From Nissolia schottii (lineage: Eukaryota; Streptophyta; Magnoliopsida; Fabales; Fabaceae): 64,000 nucleotides of DNA. Location of the stretch: positions 82,702-146,701 of the forward strand of contig QANU01043079.1 of NCBI GenBank assembly GCA_003254905.1. Reading direction: 5' to 3'. The translations under genes were made by a program, and so were the position numbers. Below are positions 35,080 to 46,884 of the stretch, piece after piece (the stretch's first letter is position 1; the number at the start of each line of letters is the position of its first letter). Under the pieces are notes generated by a model, which searched no databases, was not told where the DNA came from, and was given only the letters and a program-made list of their open reading frames with translations.

Positions 35080-36480
35080 CTTGGCCTCCTCTTCATGGTG
35101 AATAAATCAAAGAGAGCAACCTTCAACTCAATTAAAGATAAGGTGAGCAAGAAACTTTTACATTGGAGGAGGAATTTCATGTCTGCAAGTGGAAGAGGAG
35201 TTTTGATTAATCCCATCGGTGCTGCAATACCGATCTTCTCTATTGTATGTTTATGCCATCCTGACACTTTGCTGGATGAGATGCATAGTATGATTGCTCA
35301 CTTTTGGAATAGCCAAAAGGCTAATGAGCGTTGTATGTCTTGGATAAGTTGGAAAACCACGAGCCCTTAAAAAAGTGAGGGGGGGTTTAGGATTCAAAGA
35401 TTTGAAAGGCTTTTAATCTAGCTCTTCTTGCTATGCAAACGCAGAGACTGCAGACAAAGGACCATTATCTATTCTACAAGGTTTTCAAGGAAAACTATTT
35501 TAATCAGTGCTCTTTTATCACTGATAAGATGGGGCATAATCCTTCCTGGGGTTGGAGAAGCATGTTAGAAGGTAGAAAGGTACTTGAAAAATGCACTAAA
35601 TGGGTCATTGGGAAAAGGGGACCAAATAAACATCCGTACAGATCCTTGGCTATCCCGGTCTTACACATACCATTCCCCCAAACTCCTACCCCAATCAGAG
35701 TCTCTAGATTGTTAACCAGCTAATTGGAGAGGATGACACTTGGAACACCAACCTTGTCACCTCCAATTTCAGCGACGCATTGGCCAAATCTGGATATTCT
35801 ATAGACTTCAATTTTTACCACACTCACTCATTCATCGGCCCATCTATCACAACCCACAACTAGTTATGAGATTCTATTTAGTCTCTTAAAGTGCCTCAAA
35901 AAATTCGAACCTTCACTTAAAAGCTTGCTTACGAGGGAGTGGTAATCAAGCAGAGATTGAAGGATCACATCCCTCATGTTAGTGATCTTTGCCCTTGATG
36001 CCAGCAAAGCACATAATCTATCAATTATTGCATTGTTTTCTTTCCTCACAATAAAGAAGTTTGGACTGGACTAGGATATCCTAATCCATCTAGTGGGACA
36101 CCTAACACTCCCTTTTGGCATTGGTGGTGGGACTTGGTGACGCCACATAAGTTAATCCGGTTACCTCAACCATCTTTAGAGATTATCACATTCACTATTT
36201 GGAGAATTTAGCTGAGCAGAAATGCCAAGTTATTTGAGGATAAGTTAGTCACCCCACAAGAGATAACCTCCAATAGCATTCTTCTTGCCGACAAATTCAA
36301 ATGGCACAATATGATATTATCTTCCGTTTAGTATCTTTATTTTTTTGGTTTCTAAGCCTATTTAGAACTTCTAAGATTCTCTCTCTTTGTATTTGCTTGG
36401 TCTTATGGATCTCCCTCTCTTATAATTACTCGTCTTTTATAATGAATATATATCTACCTTTAGTAAGGAAAAAAGTATAT
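35080..36480 (+). pseudogene. 5'-truncated, decayed LINE (L1-type) reverse transcriptase
   Basis: Translated pieces in shifting frames match the 3' part of plant L1-type ORF2. First comes a K-LLHWRRNFMSASGRGVLINP block with IPIFSIVCL, then a HFWNSQKANERCMSWISWKT block. Next is GHNPSWGWRSMLEGRKVLEK with WVIGKRGP, the usual lead-in to the zf-RVT domain. Last is a SRNAKLFEDK-type segment near 36210 before an RNase H-like tail. Stops and frameshifts separate all of these. The 5' truncation is typical of LINE insertion. It lies just downstream of SIG3 on the same strand. Confidence 0.75.
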
Positions 36481-37019
36481 TAACAATAGAAATTAACACG
36501 TAAACTTGGTCAATCTATAAAGACATCTTAGTATATTAAGTTGTTATCCACATTCATCCCGTTAGATCCTTCAACATGTAGCCTACATTACATTCACCCC
36601 ATTAGATCCTTGAATTGGGGGAATCACAAGATGGAAAAGTAAAGGGAAGGAAAGAGTAACAATCAACAAACGAGAAAGCAAACAAAGAATTTGCAAAAAC
36701 AATAATCACCTTTGGTAAGAGATTTTAGTGACCTTGGCATTTGGTGAGGTTTTAACCAACTAGTCAATTATTTTTTGAGGCACATCTTTTGATTATTTTA
36801 TGAGGCACATCTGACTGGGCCACTACTCTTTCTATTCTAGTTCCTTATTTTTTATTTTTTATTTTTTTAACTTTCATTGTAAGTGATTCCAGTTCACTCA
36901 GGCAAGAGTTCTCAGCTTCCACCAATTCAGATATTGAAGATAAAACCTTCTAATGGGTTGAATGTTTAAAATTACTCAAAATTGCAATGTAATACCTTAA
37001 TATCACCTGTACACAACAG

Positions 37020-39541
37020 TGCCAAAACACATGCGCGTCGCCTCGTCTCGTGCGCTTATGTCTTACGAGCCCTTTTATTTTTTTTATTTTTCCGGTCCAA
37101 TTTTTTTTTCTCATGACCATTTGAGACATGAACGTTAGTTATATCTATTTTGTAACCGTTGCAGTTATATCCATTTTGTGATCGTTGGGGTCTCTGTGGC
37201 TGTTAGCCAATGTCATTCTCAAGCTACCCAGAGCCTACATAAGACCCATGCTCACTTCAAACCAAACACATACCAACACTTTCGATCTTTCCCTCCTCCT
37301 TTTTCACTTATCTGTTATTTTTCCGTTGTTGTTCCCTTATATTGTTCACAATCTACAAGCTCCAAAGGCGCTCCCTCATTGCCGTATTGCTTATTCTCAG
37401 TTATGGAACGAGTTCCTGCTACTCAATGTTCCGGCGAATATGTGTGGATGTGTTGCCGAGGTGACCTACATCTAATCCTCGAGGGATTACCTTCGACGCT
37501 TCTCTACCGAGCATAGCTCCGAGTAGGGCCGACTAAACCCTTAAGGTCAGTGTCTAGCATAATTTGAGGTGTATCGTTCTAACTCTTCTTTACTCTTTTA
37601 TCTTCTACTATTTTAGTTTTGATTTACTTCTATTGGTTCTAATTTTTCTCTTGTTCCTAATTTTTTTTGTTGAAATATTAGTCTTTTATTTAATTTCGAC
37701 AACAATCTTAAGGGTTTATAATGGATGCTAGTATTTTAGCTGCTACTAAATTTATTCCTGATGCTTCTAAATTAGAACCTTTTGACGATAATCATTTTAA
37801 GAGATGGCAGAATTGAATTTTAGAAGTTTTGAATTTTTCTAAAATTACTATCGTGTTAGTTAATCCAAAGCCTGACGATGATACTGAAAATTATGAGCAA
37901 GCTTTGAAAGATTGGGAAATGGCTGATAAATTGTGTGGGTATATTATCTTAAGCAATGTTGTTAAAATTAAGATTTTATGTAAGACCAAAAGAATAAAAC
38001 AAAAACGTAAAACGTGAAATTGTTACACAATTTAAATCATATGATTGTTTGATCTAACTGATAATAGTGTGACCGATTGACCACTTCAAAATTGTAAAAT
38101 CATAAGATTTTAAGATTTAAATCAAGATAAAAAGAGTATTGTCAAATGATTTATATGATATATTGTCATTACACTCATTCTGAGGATATTTGGGATGCAT
38201 TGGTTCAAAAATATATCTATGAGGAAGAAGGTAGTAAAAAAAATTTGGTTCGTAACTTCAATGCTTTTCAAATGGATGACAACAAAAGTATTTCCTCCCA
38301 ATTAAATGATTTTACTAAGTTAATGGATGATCTTGCCAAGGAAGGGGACATTTTACTGGAGAGGTTTGTGTCGCAAACACTCGTGAATAAATTGCTTGAT
38401 TCTTGGAAAGATTATAAGCTTAATTTCATGCAAAAGAGAAAGGCCATGAATTTGCAAGAGACCGTTGTGCATATTAAAATAGAAGATAAAAATAGAATCA
38501 TGGATAATGAACAAAGCGCTAAAGAGATACAAGCTACAACTAATGTTGCTAACAGTGAGCATTCAAAGAATTCATCTCATAAGAATAAGCATTATAGCAA
38601 CAAAGCAAACAAGCCACATTTTAAGAAGCATGACACTTACCTCCAAATTTCTGAGGAGAAAAGGCTCTTGTTTCATTTGTGGTAAAACAGTTCACTATGC
38701 TGTAACTTGTAGAAGAGGGAAGAACAACCAATGAGGCCGAAATGGAGGAGGACAATCATCCAAGACAAGTGCAAATGTGGCTGAGCACAAGACAATGTTA
38801 TAGTGGCAGTGGTGTCGCAATGTCTTTTGATGAAGGAAGTCAAGGGTTGGATTGTGGCCCATGGTGCCACAAAGCACATTTGTGCAAAAAGGGAAAAATT
38901 CTCCAAGTTTACTCCCATAGATGATGAAAAAGAATGTGTTTTTCTAGGAGACGCAAGTAAGGTGTCGATCTTAGGCAAAGAGAAGGTGTCATTTGAAGAT
39001 GACATCGAGGAAGACCCTTGTATGTGCTCTCCGATGTACTCTTTATTCCCACCATTAAGCATTGTCTTGTGTTGGTCCATGTCCTTAACAATGTCAATGT
39101 CAAGGCAACCTTTGATAGTAACATAGTTACATTGTCTAAAAATGAGATATATGTGGGTAAGGGTTATCTTAGTGATAACTTGTATGTATTGAATGTGCTT
39201 GCAAACAATAATAGAGAAAATTCATCTTTTGCTTACTTGGTTGATTCTCTTGATATTTGGCATGGTAGACTTGGACGTGTCAACGTACCTTATATTTTAA
39301 AATTGAAAGAAATTAGATTAATTAATAAGTTGGTTAATAAAAACTTGGATAAGTGTGAAATGTTTGTTGAAACCAAAATAACTAAGAAATCATCCAAACA
39401 AGTTTTAAGACAAAATGAATTATTAGAACTTGTGCATAGTGATTTGGGTGATTTAAAACATATTATGACAAGAGGTGGTAAAAGGTTTTATGTAATCTTT
39501 GTTGATGATTATTTTAGATACACTGAGTGTTATATTTATTA
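37020..39541 (+). mobile_element. Ty1/copia retrotransposon remnant, truncated within integrase
   Basis: A leader or LTR-like stretch (about 37020-37720) precedes a gag start near 37722. Gag continues to about 38730 in several frames, with a UBN2-type region around 38146-38600 and a zinc knuckle (CFICGKTVHYAVTC) near 38670. A protease-like segment follows at about 38840-39000. The GAG-pre-integrase block (DIWHGRLGRV) lies near 39260, and the start of integrase, with VHSDLGD near 39435, is followed by FYVIFVDDY. Coding similarity stops at 39541; the rest of integrase, the reverse transcriptase, RNase H and 3' LTR are absent. In-frame stops (for example near 37815) and frameshifts make it non-functional. 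Confidence 0.85.
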
Positions 39542-39597
39542 AGAACCAATGATGAAGCATGGAATTTAACCTCAAAATTTCCAACCTTTAAAACTTT

Positions 39598-40370
39598 TAG
39601 TGCCCATTTGATCCACGTAATTTAACCAGGAATTAGGTGTGAAATTGGAATTGGAATTGGAATCATAAATCTAAATTTTATGTTCGGTGACCTTTTCAGA
39701 ATTAGAATGACACAATTCTATATGACAATTACATTTAATTGAAATATAACTGGATCAAACCATTTTCAATTCCTAGCTCATTACATAAAAATTGGAAATT
39801 CCATATGTCGACCTTACGGCCGCACGACCACGACTTGAAGGCGGCGACCTTGCAGCGACACAATGGCTACCCCGATACAGCCTCGCGGTGGCACAAACAA
39901 GCTATCTCGCATGACGACAACCTCACAGTGGGGCAACGCAACTTCATGGCGGTGCGACGACAACTTCACTGCGGCGCAACGATGCAGGCACTACGATGAA
40001 CGGTGATGAAAGGTTCGCATCATTTTATTTTACGCTGTCTGCAGTGGTTCTTGTTGCAGGGTTGCTGGTGAGAGGAACAAAGGGACAGTCACCACGTTCG
40101 TTGCAGGGCTAATGGGAGGAAGAAAATGGCTGCCATGACAGTTTGCTATGGAATATGTCTGATTTGTTTTATGGAAGAGAAGAAGGGAAACAGAAATTTT
40201 GAAGCGGAAGCATGTAGTGAGAATAATAATGGCAAGTTGTAAATTTGTCCAACTTTATAAATTTAGAATTTAGAATGGCAAGCATGAAATTTAAGATTGT
40301 AAACCAATTCTAATTTTACAAGAAATGGAGTTGAATTCAAGAGTCCAAACAGACCCTTAGAGCTTTCATG
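39598..40370. mobile_element. Candidate insert with a GC-rich centre next to the copia break
   Basis: Begins GTGCCCATTTGATCC and ends GAGTCCAAACAGACCC, weak inverted ends. AATTGG-rich arms surround a GC-rich middle (39810-40000) with repeated GCGGCGAC/CGACAACC words. It starts within 60 bp of where copia coding similarity stops. The boundaries are uncertain and no protein is recognised. Confidence 0.4.
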
Positions 40371-40710
40371 CCCAGAGACTTTGGAAACGTGGGCTTCAGT
40401 CCATTAGCTCAAATGTTAACCCGTGTCGTTGACACGAAATCAATCCATCCTAAGCAAATGGGCCTGCTCAACTGTTCAACAAAAACTGACACATTGTACT
40501 ACGATCGAGTCTTCATGGTGATTTGTTAAAAAGATCTAAACTTTTAAATTCCCTCAAGTCCAGTGCAATTGATGGAACCTTTTTCCATACATTCTTCCAT
40601 CTCTTCGACAAAGTGGAGGTGCAAACACTATCTTTGTTGGTGGTGAGTGACAATAAATGGGTCAGAATGTCATCCGACAATCGACTCAATCTATCTAATC
40701 CTTTTTTATC
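40371..40710. other. Unassigned sequence before the duplicated SIG3 flank
   Basis: Moderate-complexity DNA with no recognised gene. It may be part of a rearranged transposon or older genic flank. Confidence 0.4.
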
Positions 40711-40939
40711 ATGCTATGTTTATAATGTTTATATGTATTCTTAGTTCTTGATGTGGTCATGGAAATAATAAATACTGTAGTGTAGCTGACTCTTAGGTAG
40801 TTTTTGTCTTTCAGACTTGGAGGGGCTTCAAACATTTCTTCTTTGTTCTTGGCAAATAGATGGAATCTTGAATATTCTGTGCTACTCTTGTATTTGAATT
40901 ACATGAGATGGTAATAAATATATAAATTGTTTTGCACAT
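40711..40939 (+). repeat. Second copy of the SIG3 3' flank
   Basis: Aligns over about 230 bp with 34643-34869. Shared blocks in order are GTTTATAATGTTTATAT, TTCTTAGTTCTTGATGTG, TCATGGAAATAA, AGACTTGGAGGGG, CTACTCTTGTAT and ACATGAGATG. It differs by substitutions and small indels. It is in the same orientation as SIG3 and about 6 kb downstream, with the LINE and copia remnants between. Confidence 0.9.
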
Positions 40940-43900
40940 TTTCTCATTTCTCTCTCTCTATATATGCCTAGCTTAACATTACTGCAGTATATTATTTTGA
41001 GTAATGCTAAAAATTAGAATAAATTGCTATAATTTTGATAGAAAATAAAAGTAGTAGTTTGATAAAATAAACTGGTAAGATACCTACTCAATTGTCAACA
41101 TATATACCATATCATTTGGACAAATCAATTTGGGTAATTCTTTTCTCCTACTATGTAGCATCCTTTTGTTATTTTTTCACAATGTCATAGATAAACACTA
41201 GAAACTTTTAGATTTAATATGACTAACTAAAAACCATGTGTTTCCAAATTTTTCCACAATTGTAGTTCATCATCTCTTTTACCTCTCAACTCTCTTTTTT
41301 TGGTAGTTATACAAATGCATTTATTGGGACATTACCTCCAAAATATGTTTTTATAAGTAAATTCAAAAAGGGCATTTTGCCCATTGTCAATAGAAAAATA
41401 AAATGGTAAATCCAAAGTAGACCATCAATATCTTATCAGTATCCCTTTTCTGAAATACACTTTCTTATCCATCCATGCAAAAGCATATAAACAAGAAACC
41501 ATACATAATTACCAGAAGAAAGCTCACACAAATATAATATACAATGCATTTATGTACCAAAAAAAATATTTTTTCGTCAGATGTAAAAAAAAAATGTATA
41601 TATATATTATTTTATTTTATTTTGGGCTAGCCAATACAATACTGTAGTCTACAGGCCTAAAAAATCTCGTGTCCATCATATACAAAATTTTCTGGTTATT
41701 TAGGTAGGTAGATAATTTACGTGGCCTGTGAGAAAATCAGATCAGGCATGAATGATATTGTGTTCTTTTTCTGGTCTGTAAACGATGTTTATTGTTGTCC
41801 CGAGTTTCGTGGCATTGGTGTTCACTTTGGGCCTGTCCTACATGTAATTGAATTTTCAATACACAGGATTTTTTGAGACATGACTTGAAGAAGGCCATAC
41901 TATAATGACGAAAACGAAAAGAAGAAAACCATACTATAATGACACGTGTACAGTGTGATTAACGGGGAGAAGTAAAACTTGCATGTTATTATCGTTACAT
42001 AACTGTTTTTCATATATTATCAGTAAAAATAATTATATTGCAATCAATCTTATGCACTCATCTCTTTTCTATTATAAAGTCGCTGAAAAAAAAATTCATT
42101 TTGTACCACTTTAAATATTCCTATTATATATTTTTTAACTGTTCTTTAACTACTCTTTAAAGATGCAGTTTTCAAAAAAAAAAAAAATTCAGTTACAATT
42201 TTGCAAAACAATTTCAATAATTTAATTGGCACAGAGTAATTATTTCAAAAGTCATATAATTTAAATAATGTGATAATATATAATTAGAAGAGAATGTTAA
42301 AATTATTTAGACTGGCTATATATTAAAGTTACATTTTTTTCTGAAAAGATATAAGCTAAAATTAAAAATTATTCTTATAATTGTACGCTAGTAACATATA
42401 AAGAAATTGAAATTTCTAGCAATGAAAATACTTTTGTCTTTGAGTGTGGAAGTTTGTTGTTATCATATTTCAACGGACGTTTCTTTTATTAGTAGTTATA
42501 GGGGCTCTGGAGTCTGGAGATTGGTCCCCCCCTAGTAAATAGTGACCAAACGCAGCCAAGTGCAGATATTTTAATTTTCATTTATTTAATTATTAATTAT
42601 TATTACTACTATTATTTTTTTAATTTTGAAGTGAGATGCGTAGAATCATGCCATGCGTAGTCCATAGAAAATACAAGGAGTGGCGTCGTTGCATCCACGC
42701 TCCAAGAGACAGCAAAGCGGAAACATCTGGGGATGAATGAGCAAGCTTGTTCCGCCAATGCCATGGCACCTTACACTTCGTCCGCGTGCACACCCCCTTT
42801 TCCTTTCAATAACCATCACCCAATTCTTTCTTTCATTTTCCCTTCCCCCCAAATCAAATCCCACTTTAATAATATTATTACATTCTCACTGCCATTTATC
42901 AGGGGGGGAAAAACAAGCAAAAGTGAGTTTATTTAGTTCTAAGGTATAAAAGTGAAAGTTTATTCATAGCTGCTAATACTAAGCTAAGCGTGAGAGTTAT
43001 AATCAAAATAATAATAAGCTAAGAGTTTAATTTGTATGAAAGGTAAGTGTAACAAAGTTGTATACTACTATCAATATTATTTGTATGATTTTATATTTTA
43101 ATTAATACATTTTATCTATAAAATTAAATAAAGGAAATTTTCTAAAATAATTATTTTTAGTGTTCAATATTTATTAATCCCAAAATGTCATTCTCTTCCG
43201 ATTATGTTTATCTTCCAACAATTGGCTTTCTAATGACAGATGTGTAACTTTAATTGATACAATCCATTACTTAATAACTTTTTCCTCTAACAGTTAGCAC
43301 TTAAAATAACAACTATTCACTACGGTAATTATTTGCTTAAAAGACATTTTGTGTCTGTCAAGCTCTACCAATATAATCTAATATTATTTATATAGAGTAT
43401 ACATGTAACGCACAAGTAGTTTTACAAACAAACAAAAAAAATCACAATTATCTAATCATGTTTTAACATATTAATAAAAGTGATTAACACTTGCTTCTAC
43501 TAATCAAAAAATCAATCCTTTTTGTTGATGTATTAAAATGTGATTGAATATATGTGGGAAATCCATTTACACAAATAATACATCACAATTAAACTCATTT
43601 TATATTGATATAATATTATAAAATGTTACTTGAATTTTGTTTTTTTACTTCTAAAATCTTATGATTTTATTATGTGCAATATTCAATTAATTCTTTGTAT
43701 GATTACCTACAAGTAAATTTGTTACTGTTGTTAATCGAGTCAAGTATGTGTTCAAAGGAAAAAAAAAATTATATTCTTCTAACAAATATGCTTAATTACC
43801 TATAAGTAAACCCTAATTTAGATTTTTTGTCATCATATGGTCCGGTTTGGTTAAAAAAATTTATTTATATGGACTGTTTTTTAAAATTGTTTGAAATTTG

Positions 43901-44256
43901 CTTCTGCTATGCCGATTTTAGCATGTCTCGTCAACACTTTTCGGCCTTTAACTTCTTTTTTTTAAAATCTAAAATCGATTTCTTTCATGCCAATTTCAGA
44001 GTCCAAAACCATATTGATACAGACCCTTTTGTAATATATGTATTTAGGATAGTAGTAAGAATAATTAATACATGAAAACTTGTCTTTAGCATAGATATAA
44101 AGGGTTTGGCACAGGGTGATGCCAAGGAGATATGCCCCCAACATATATATGATAAAACAAGAAGGGGAATTATGAGGTGTAATGGATTGGAGGGCTTTGG
44201 GCCCTGCCCCACATCCCAAAGATGTCATGGGATCCACTTCAAGGCCTTTTGGCCAG
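40940..44256. other. AT-rich intergenic DNA
   Basis: No gene, tRNA or clearly bounded transposon recognised. A short less AT-rich patch at 42640-42880 has open frames on both strands but no family similarity. Confidence 0.55.
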
Positions 44257-44848
44257 CTATGGAGCTTTGAGAATCAAGCACGAAATACGCCCTCGCGTAC
44301 GGGCTGACAGCAATAATGATAGAACCCCCAGGCAGGTCGCAGGGCGTATCTGACACGCCCTCTGACAACCTGCTGAGGAAGCAACCTGTTGGCAGCATCC
44401 TTTCACATTTTTAGAGCCTGTTTTCCACTAGCCTAGGGGAGGGGACAAAAAGGAATTTCTGTTTGTACTAGGATTTAGGTGAAAGAGAATGCTTTGGGGC
44501 AGAGATGAGAGGGATGTGAGCTAGTTGGGTTGCAGGCACAGGGACCCAGGCAGCCAGGGCCTGAACCTGCAGCCCCCTGAAAGCTACATGACCAGTAGAA
44601 GTCCAAGGAGGCAGGAGGAATCCGAGAAAGAGAGAGAAAAGAAGATAAAAGAAAGGGGATCTGAGAAAAATAGGGAGGAACAATAGAGAATAATAGAAAA
44701 CCAAAACAGAGAGTACTAAACAAAAGAGAAGAGGAAAAACCAGAGAAAACACATACACACCATGTCCACTGCTGCAGACAAACCGAAACACGCCCTCACC
44801 TATGCCTGAGGGCGTACACAATACTGATTGATTCTCAAGCTCCATAGA
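44257..44848. repeat. Inverted-repeat element with recurrent ACGCCCT motif
   Basis: CTATGGAGCTTTGAGAATCA at 44257-44276 is repeated inverted at about 44829-44848 with one base deleted. Inside, ACGCCCT or its complement AGGGCGT appears five times, near 44289, 44342, 44355, 44792 and 44808. A minus-strand open frame inside is hydrophobic low-complexity sequence and is not supported as a gene. Target duplications were not settled. Confidence 0.55.
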
Positions 44849-45445
44849 CCAAATCACCCACACAAGGGCTTGGATTGGGAGGCAGGGCTATCCACCCCTC
44901 ACCATCCAACCCTCATAGATCCCATTTCCTTTTGCCCTTCATCCCTTCCTCTTCTTTTAATCCCAAAATAAGCTTACAAACCCAAAATCTCATTTTCATT
45001 CACAATCATTTTATGTTTTAAACCTGGTTTATCAAAACTGGTTTAAATCACATACATATATCAAATATTTTTTTGGTCCCTAATCATGCAATAACCCACA
45101 TTGGCACCCATACAACTGTGAATAACCCGTCAAGTGCTATTCTTAAATTTTGTAGGATGATAATTATATTCGTTAGAAAGATATAACACTACTTGTGTTT
45201 AAAGTAATGATTTGTTGTTACAATTGAGTCGAATTTGGGTCTTATTTGACGATCCTTTATGAGCTATATATTTTTATTGATGTGATAATATATAATTAAA
45301 TAAGAAATTTGTACTTTAGTTTGATTTTTAGAAACACTTTACATTACTAACATTTTGAGTTAAAGGGTTAACTTAAGTATTTGTTGTGTACTATTAAATG
45401 TTGTGTTCAGTTTTACTTGTATAGTTACACATAAAATTAATCAAG
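44849..45445. other. Intergenic spacer
   Basis: No gene seen. AT-rich from about 44990 onward. Confidence 0.55.
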
Positions 45446-45600
45446 AGGTGTAGCCTGGTGGTAATTCACCTTTTTTTTTAACTATATTGCTGTGAGTTCG
45501 ATAACATTTTTTTGGTCAGTAGTCTACCATTTCGTATGAGCTCAATTAGTGTAAAAGAATTGTCACTGCGCCAATGGTGGACACTTTGGGTGCACAAAAA
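45446..45600 (+). mobile_element. Candidate tRNA-derived SINE
   Basis: GTAGCCTGGTGG near 45449 resembles a polymerase III A box, and GAGTTCGATAAC near 45486 resembles a B box; the spacing is close to that in tRNA-derived SINEs. A non-tRNA part follows to a TGGGTGCAC and A-rich end near 45600. Too degraded at the 5' half to be a tRNA gene. Target duplication not clear. Confidence 0.4.
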
Positions 45601-45979
45601 AACAAAATCAAATAAAATGAGAGAATAGACAATAGAGAAAAAAAACATTTTCTCTCTTGTTGTTTGGTTGAATAGAAAAGTAAAAGGAAAGAAATTATAG
45701 TTTGTTGCAAATGATTTTTTTATCCTTTATTTTATGGTTAAAGAAAAGAATCTAAGGGTAAAATTATAATTTTATAATATCAACCATTCTCTCTATTTTA
45801 TTCTCATGTTACACGAAAAAACTTTTCTTATGGACTTATCATAATTTTTTCTTTCCTCTCATTTTCTCTTGTCATCCAAACAAAAGTAAATCATATTTTT
45901 TTTATCCATCTTTTCTTCTCCTGTTTTCTTTTCGCTTATTTTCTGACCAACTAAACATGTCAACACTTCCGATAACCTT

Positions 45980-46001
45980 TTATATATATATATATATATA
46001 T
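45980..46001. repeat. (TA)n microsatellite
   Basis: About ten TA units immediately left of the MITE at 46006. Confidence 0.9.
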
Positions 46002-46005
46002 GTAT

Positions 46006-46296
46006 TAATATCTTATTTGGTTTTTAGACTTTACATATTTGTTTTAGTTGGTCTTTCAATCTAAAAGAGTGACAAGTTAGTTCATGAACTTTGCAAACAT
46101 TAGACTCATTGCCTTAAATAGTCTCTGAATATTCATAGTATTACTCTAAGTAGTTCGTTAACAATCTAACTATTTTTTCGGGTAGGGATTAACGAGTCAA
46201 ACGTTTGCAAAGTATATAGACTAATCTGTCACTTTTTTAAGTTGAGAAAATAACTAAAACACAAATGTTAAAGTCTAGAGATCAAATAAGGTATTA
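46006..46296. mobile_element. MITE with long inverted repeats, 291 bp
   Basis: The arms begin TAATATCTTATTTGG and end CAAATAAGGTATTA. Complementarity continues through TAGACTTTA, TGTTTTAGTT and AAAGTGACA-type blocks for about 75 bp. No coding capacity. The ends lie in a TTAAT context, so the duplication is short and ambiguous (TA or TTA). Confidence 0.75.
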
Positions 46297-46884
46297 ATGC
46301 TACCCATCCATCCACCTATCTATCTATCTAGCTATATGTATTTTATCATTTACGAATTAAAATGTGTTAAAATGAACAGAAATGCTTTATGTACACTCAA
46401 ATTGCATACACTCGTACATACACCACCAAATTATACGGTATTAGTGACAATTACTACGGAATACAATAGACTTTCCTTATTTAGAAACCACACACTCCCA
46501 CGCGATTTTTCTCAACGAAATCAATCTCGAAAGCACTCAACGAGATTTTCTCAACTATGTCGCAAACAAAACCTACATTGTGAGCTCAAAATCCGCCATA
46601 ACCACCACAGTACCATAAACGTGAGCTTTATGCAAAAAGCATTATCAAAATTGAAAGCATTACCACAATCCATCGTTGATAATCCTAATCTTATTTTATT
46701 GGTGATTGAAAGCAGCAATGCAAGAAAACGTAGTAATTTTTCTGCGTTTTTTTTTGTTTTCCATGGAGAGTTTTGTTCTTTCTCTACGTTCTGTGAAATT
46801 CTCATGTACACAAAATTGATACACTATCATGCGCATTCATCACTAATATGCATAATACAGTAATGGAGTGTACAAACTTTATAT

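Noticed and set aside
44468-44863. 131-residue hydrophobic minus-strand frame
   Set aside because: Lies inside an inverted-repeat element, is Leu/Phe/Ser low complexity, and recalls no family.
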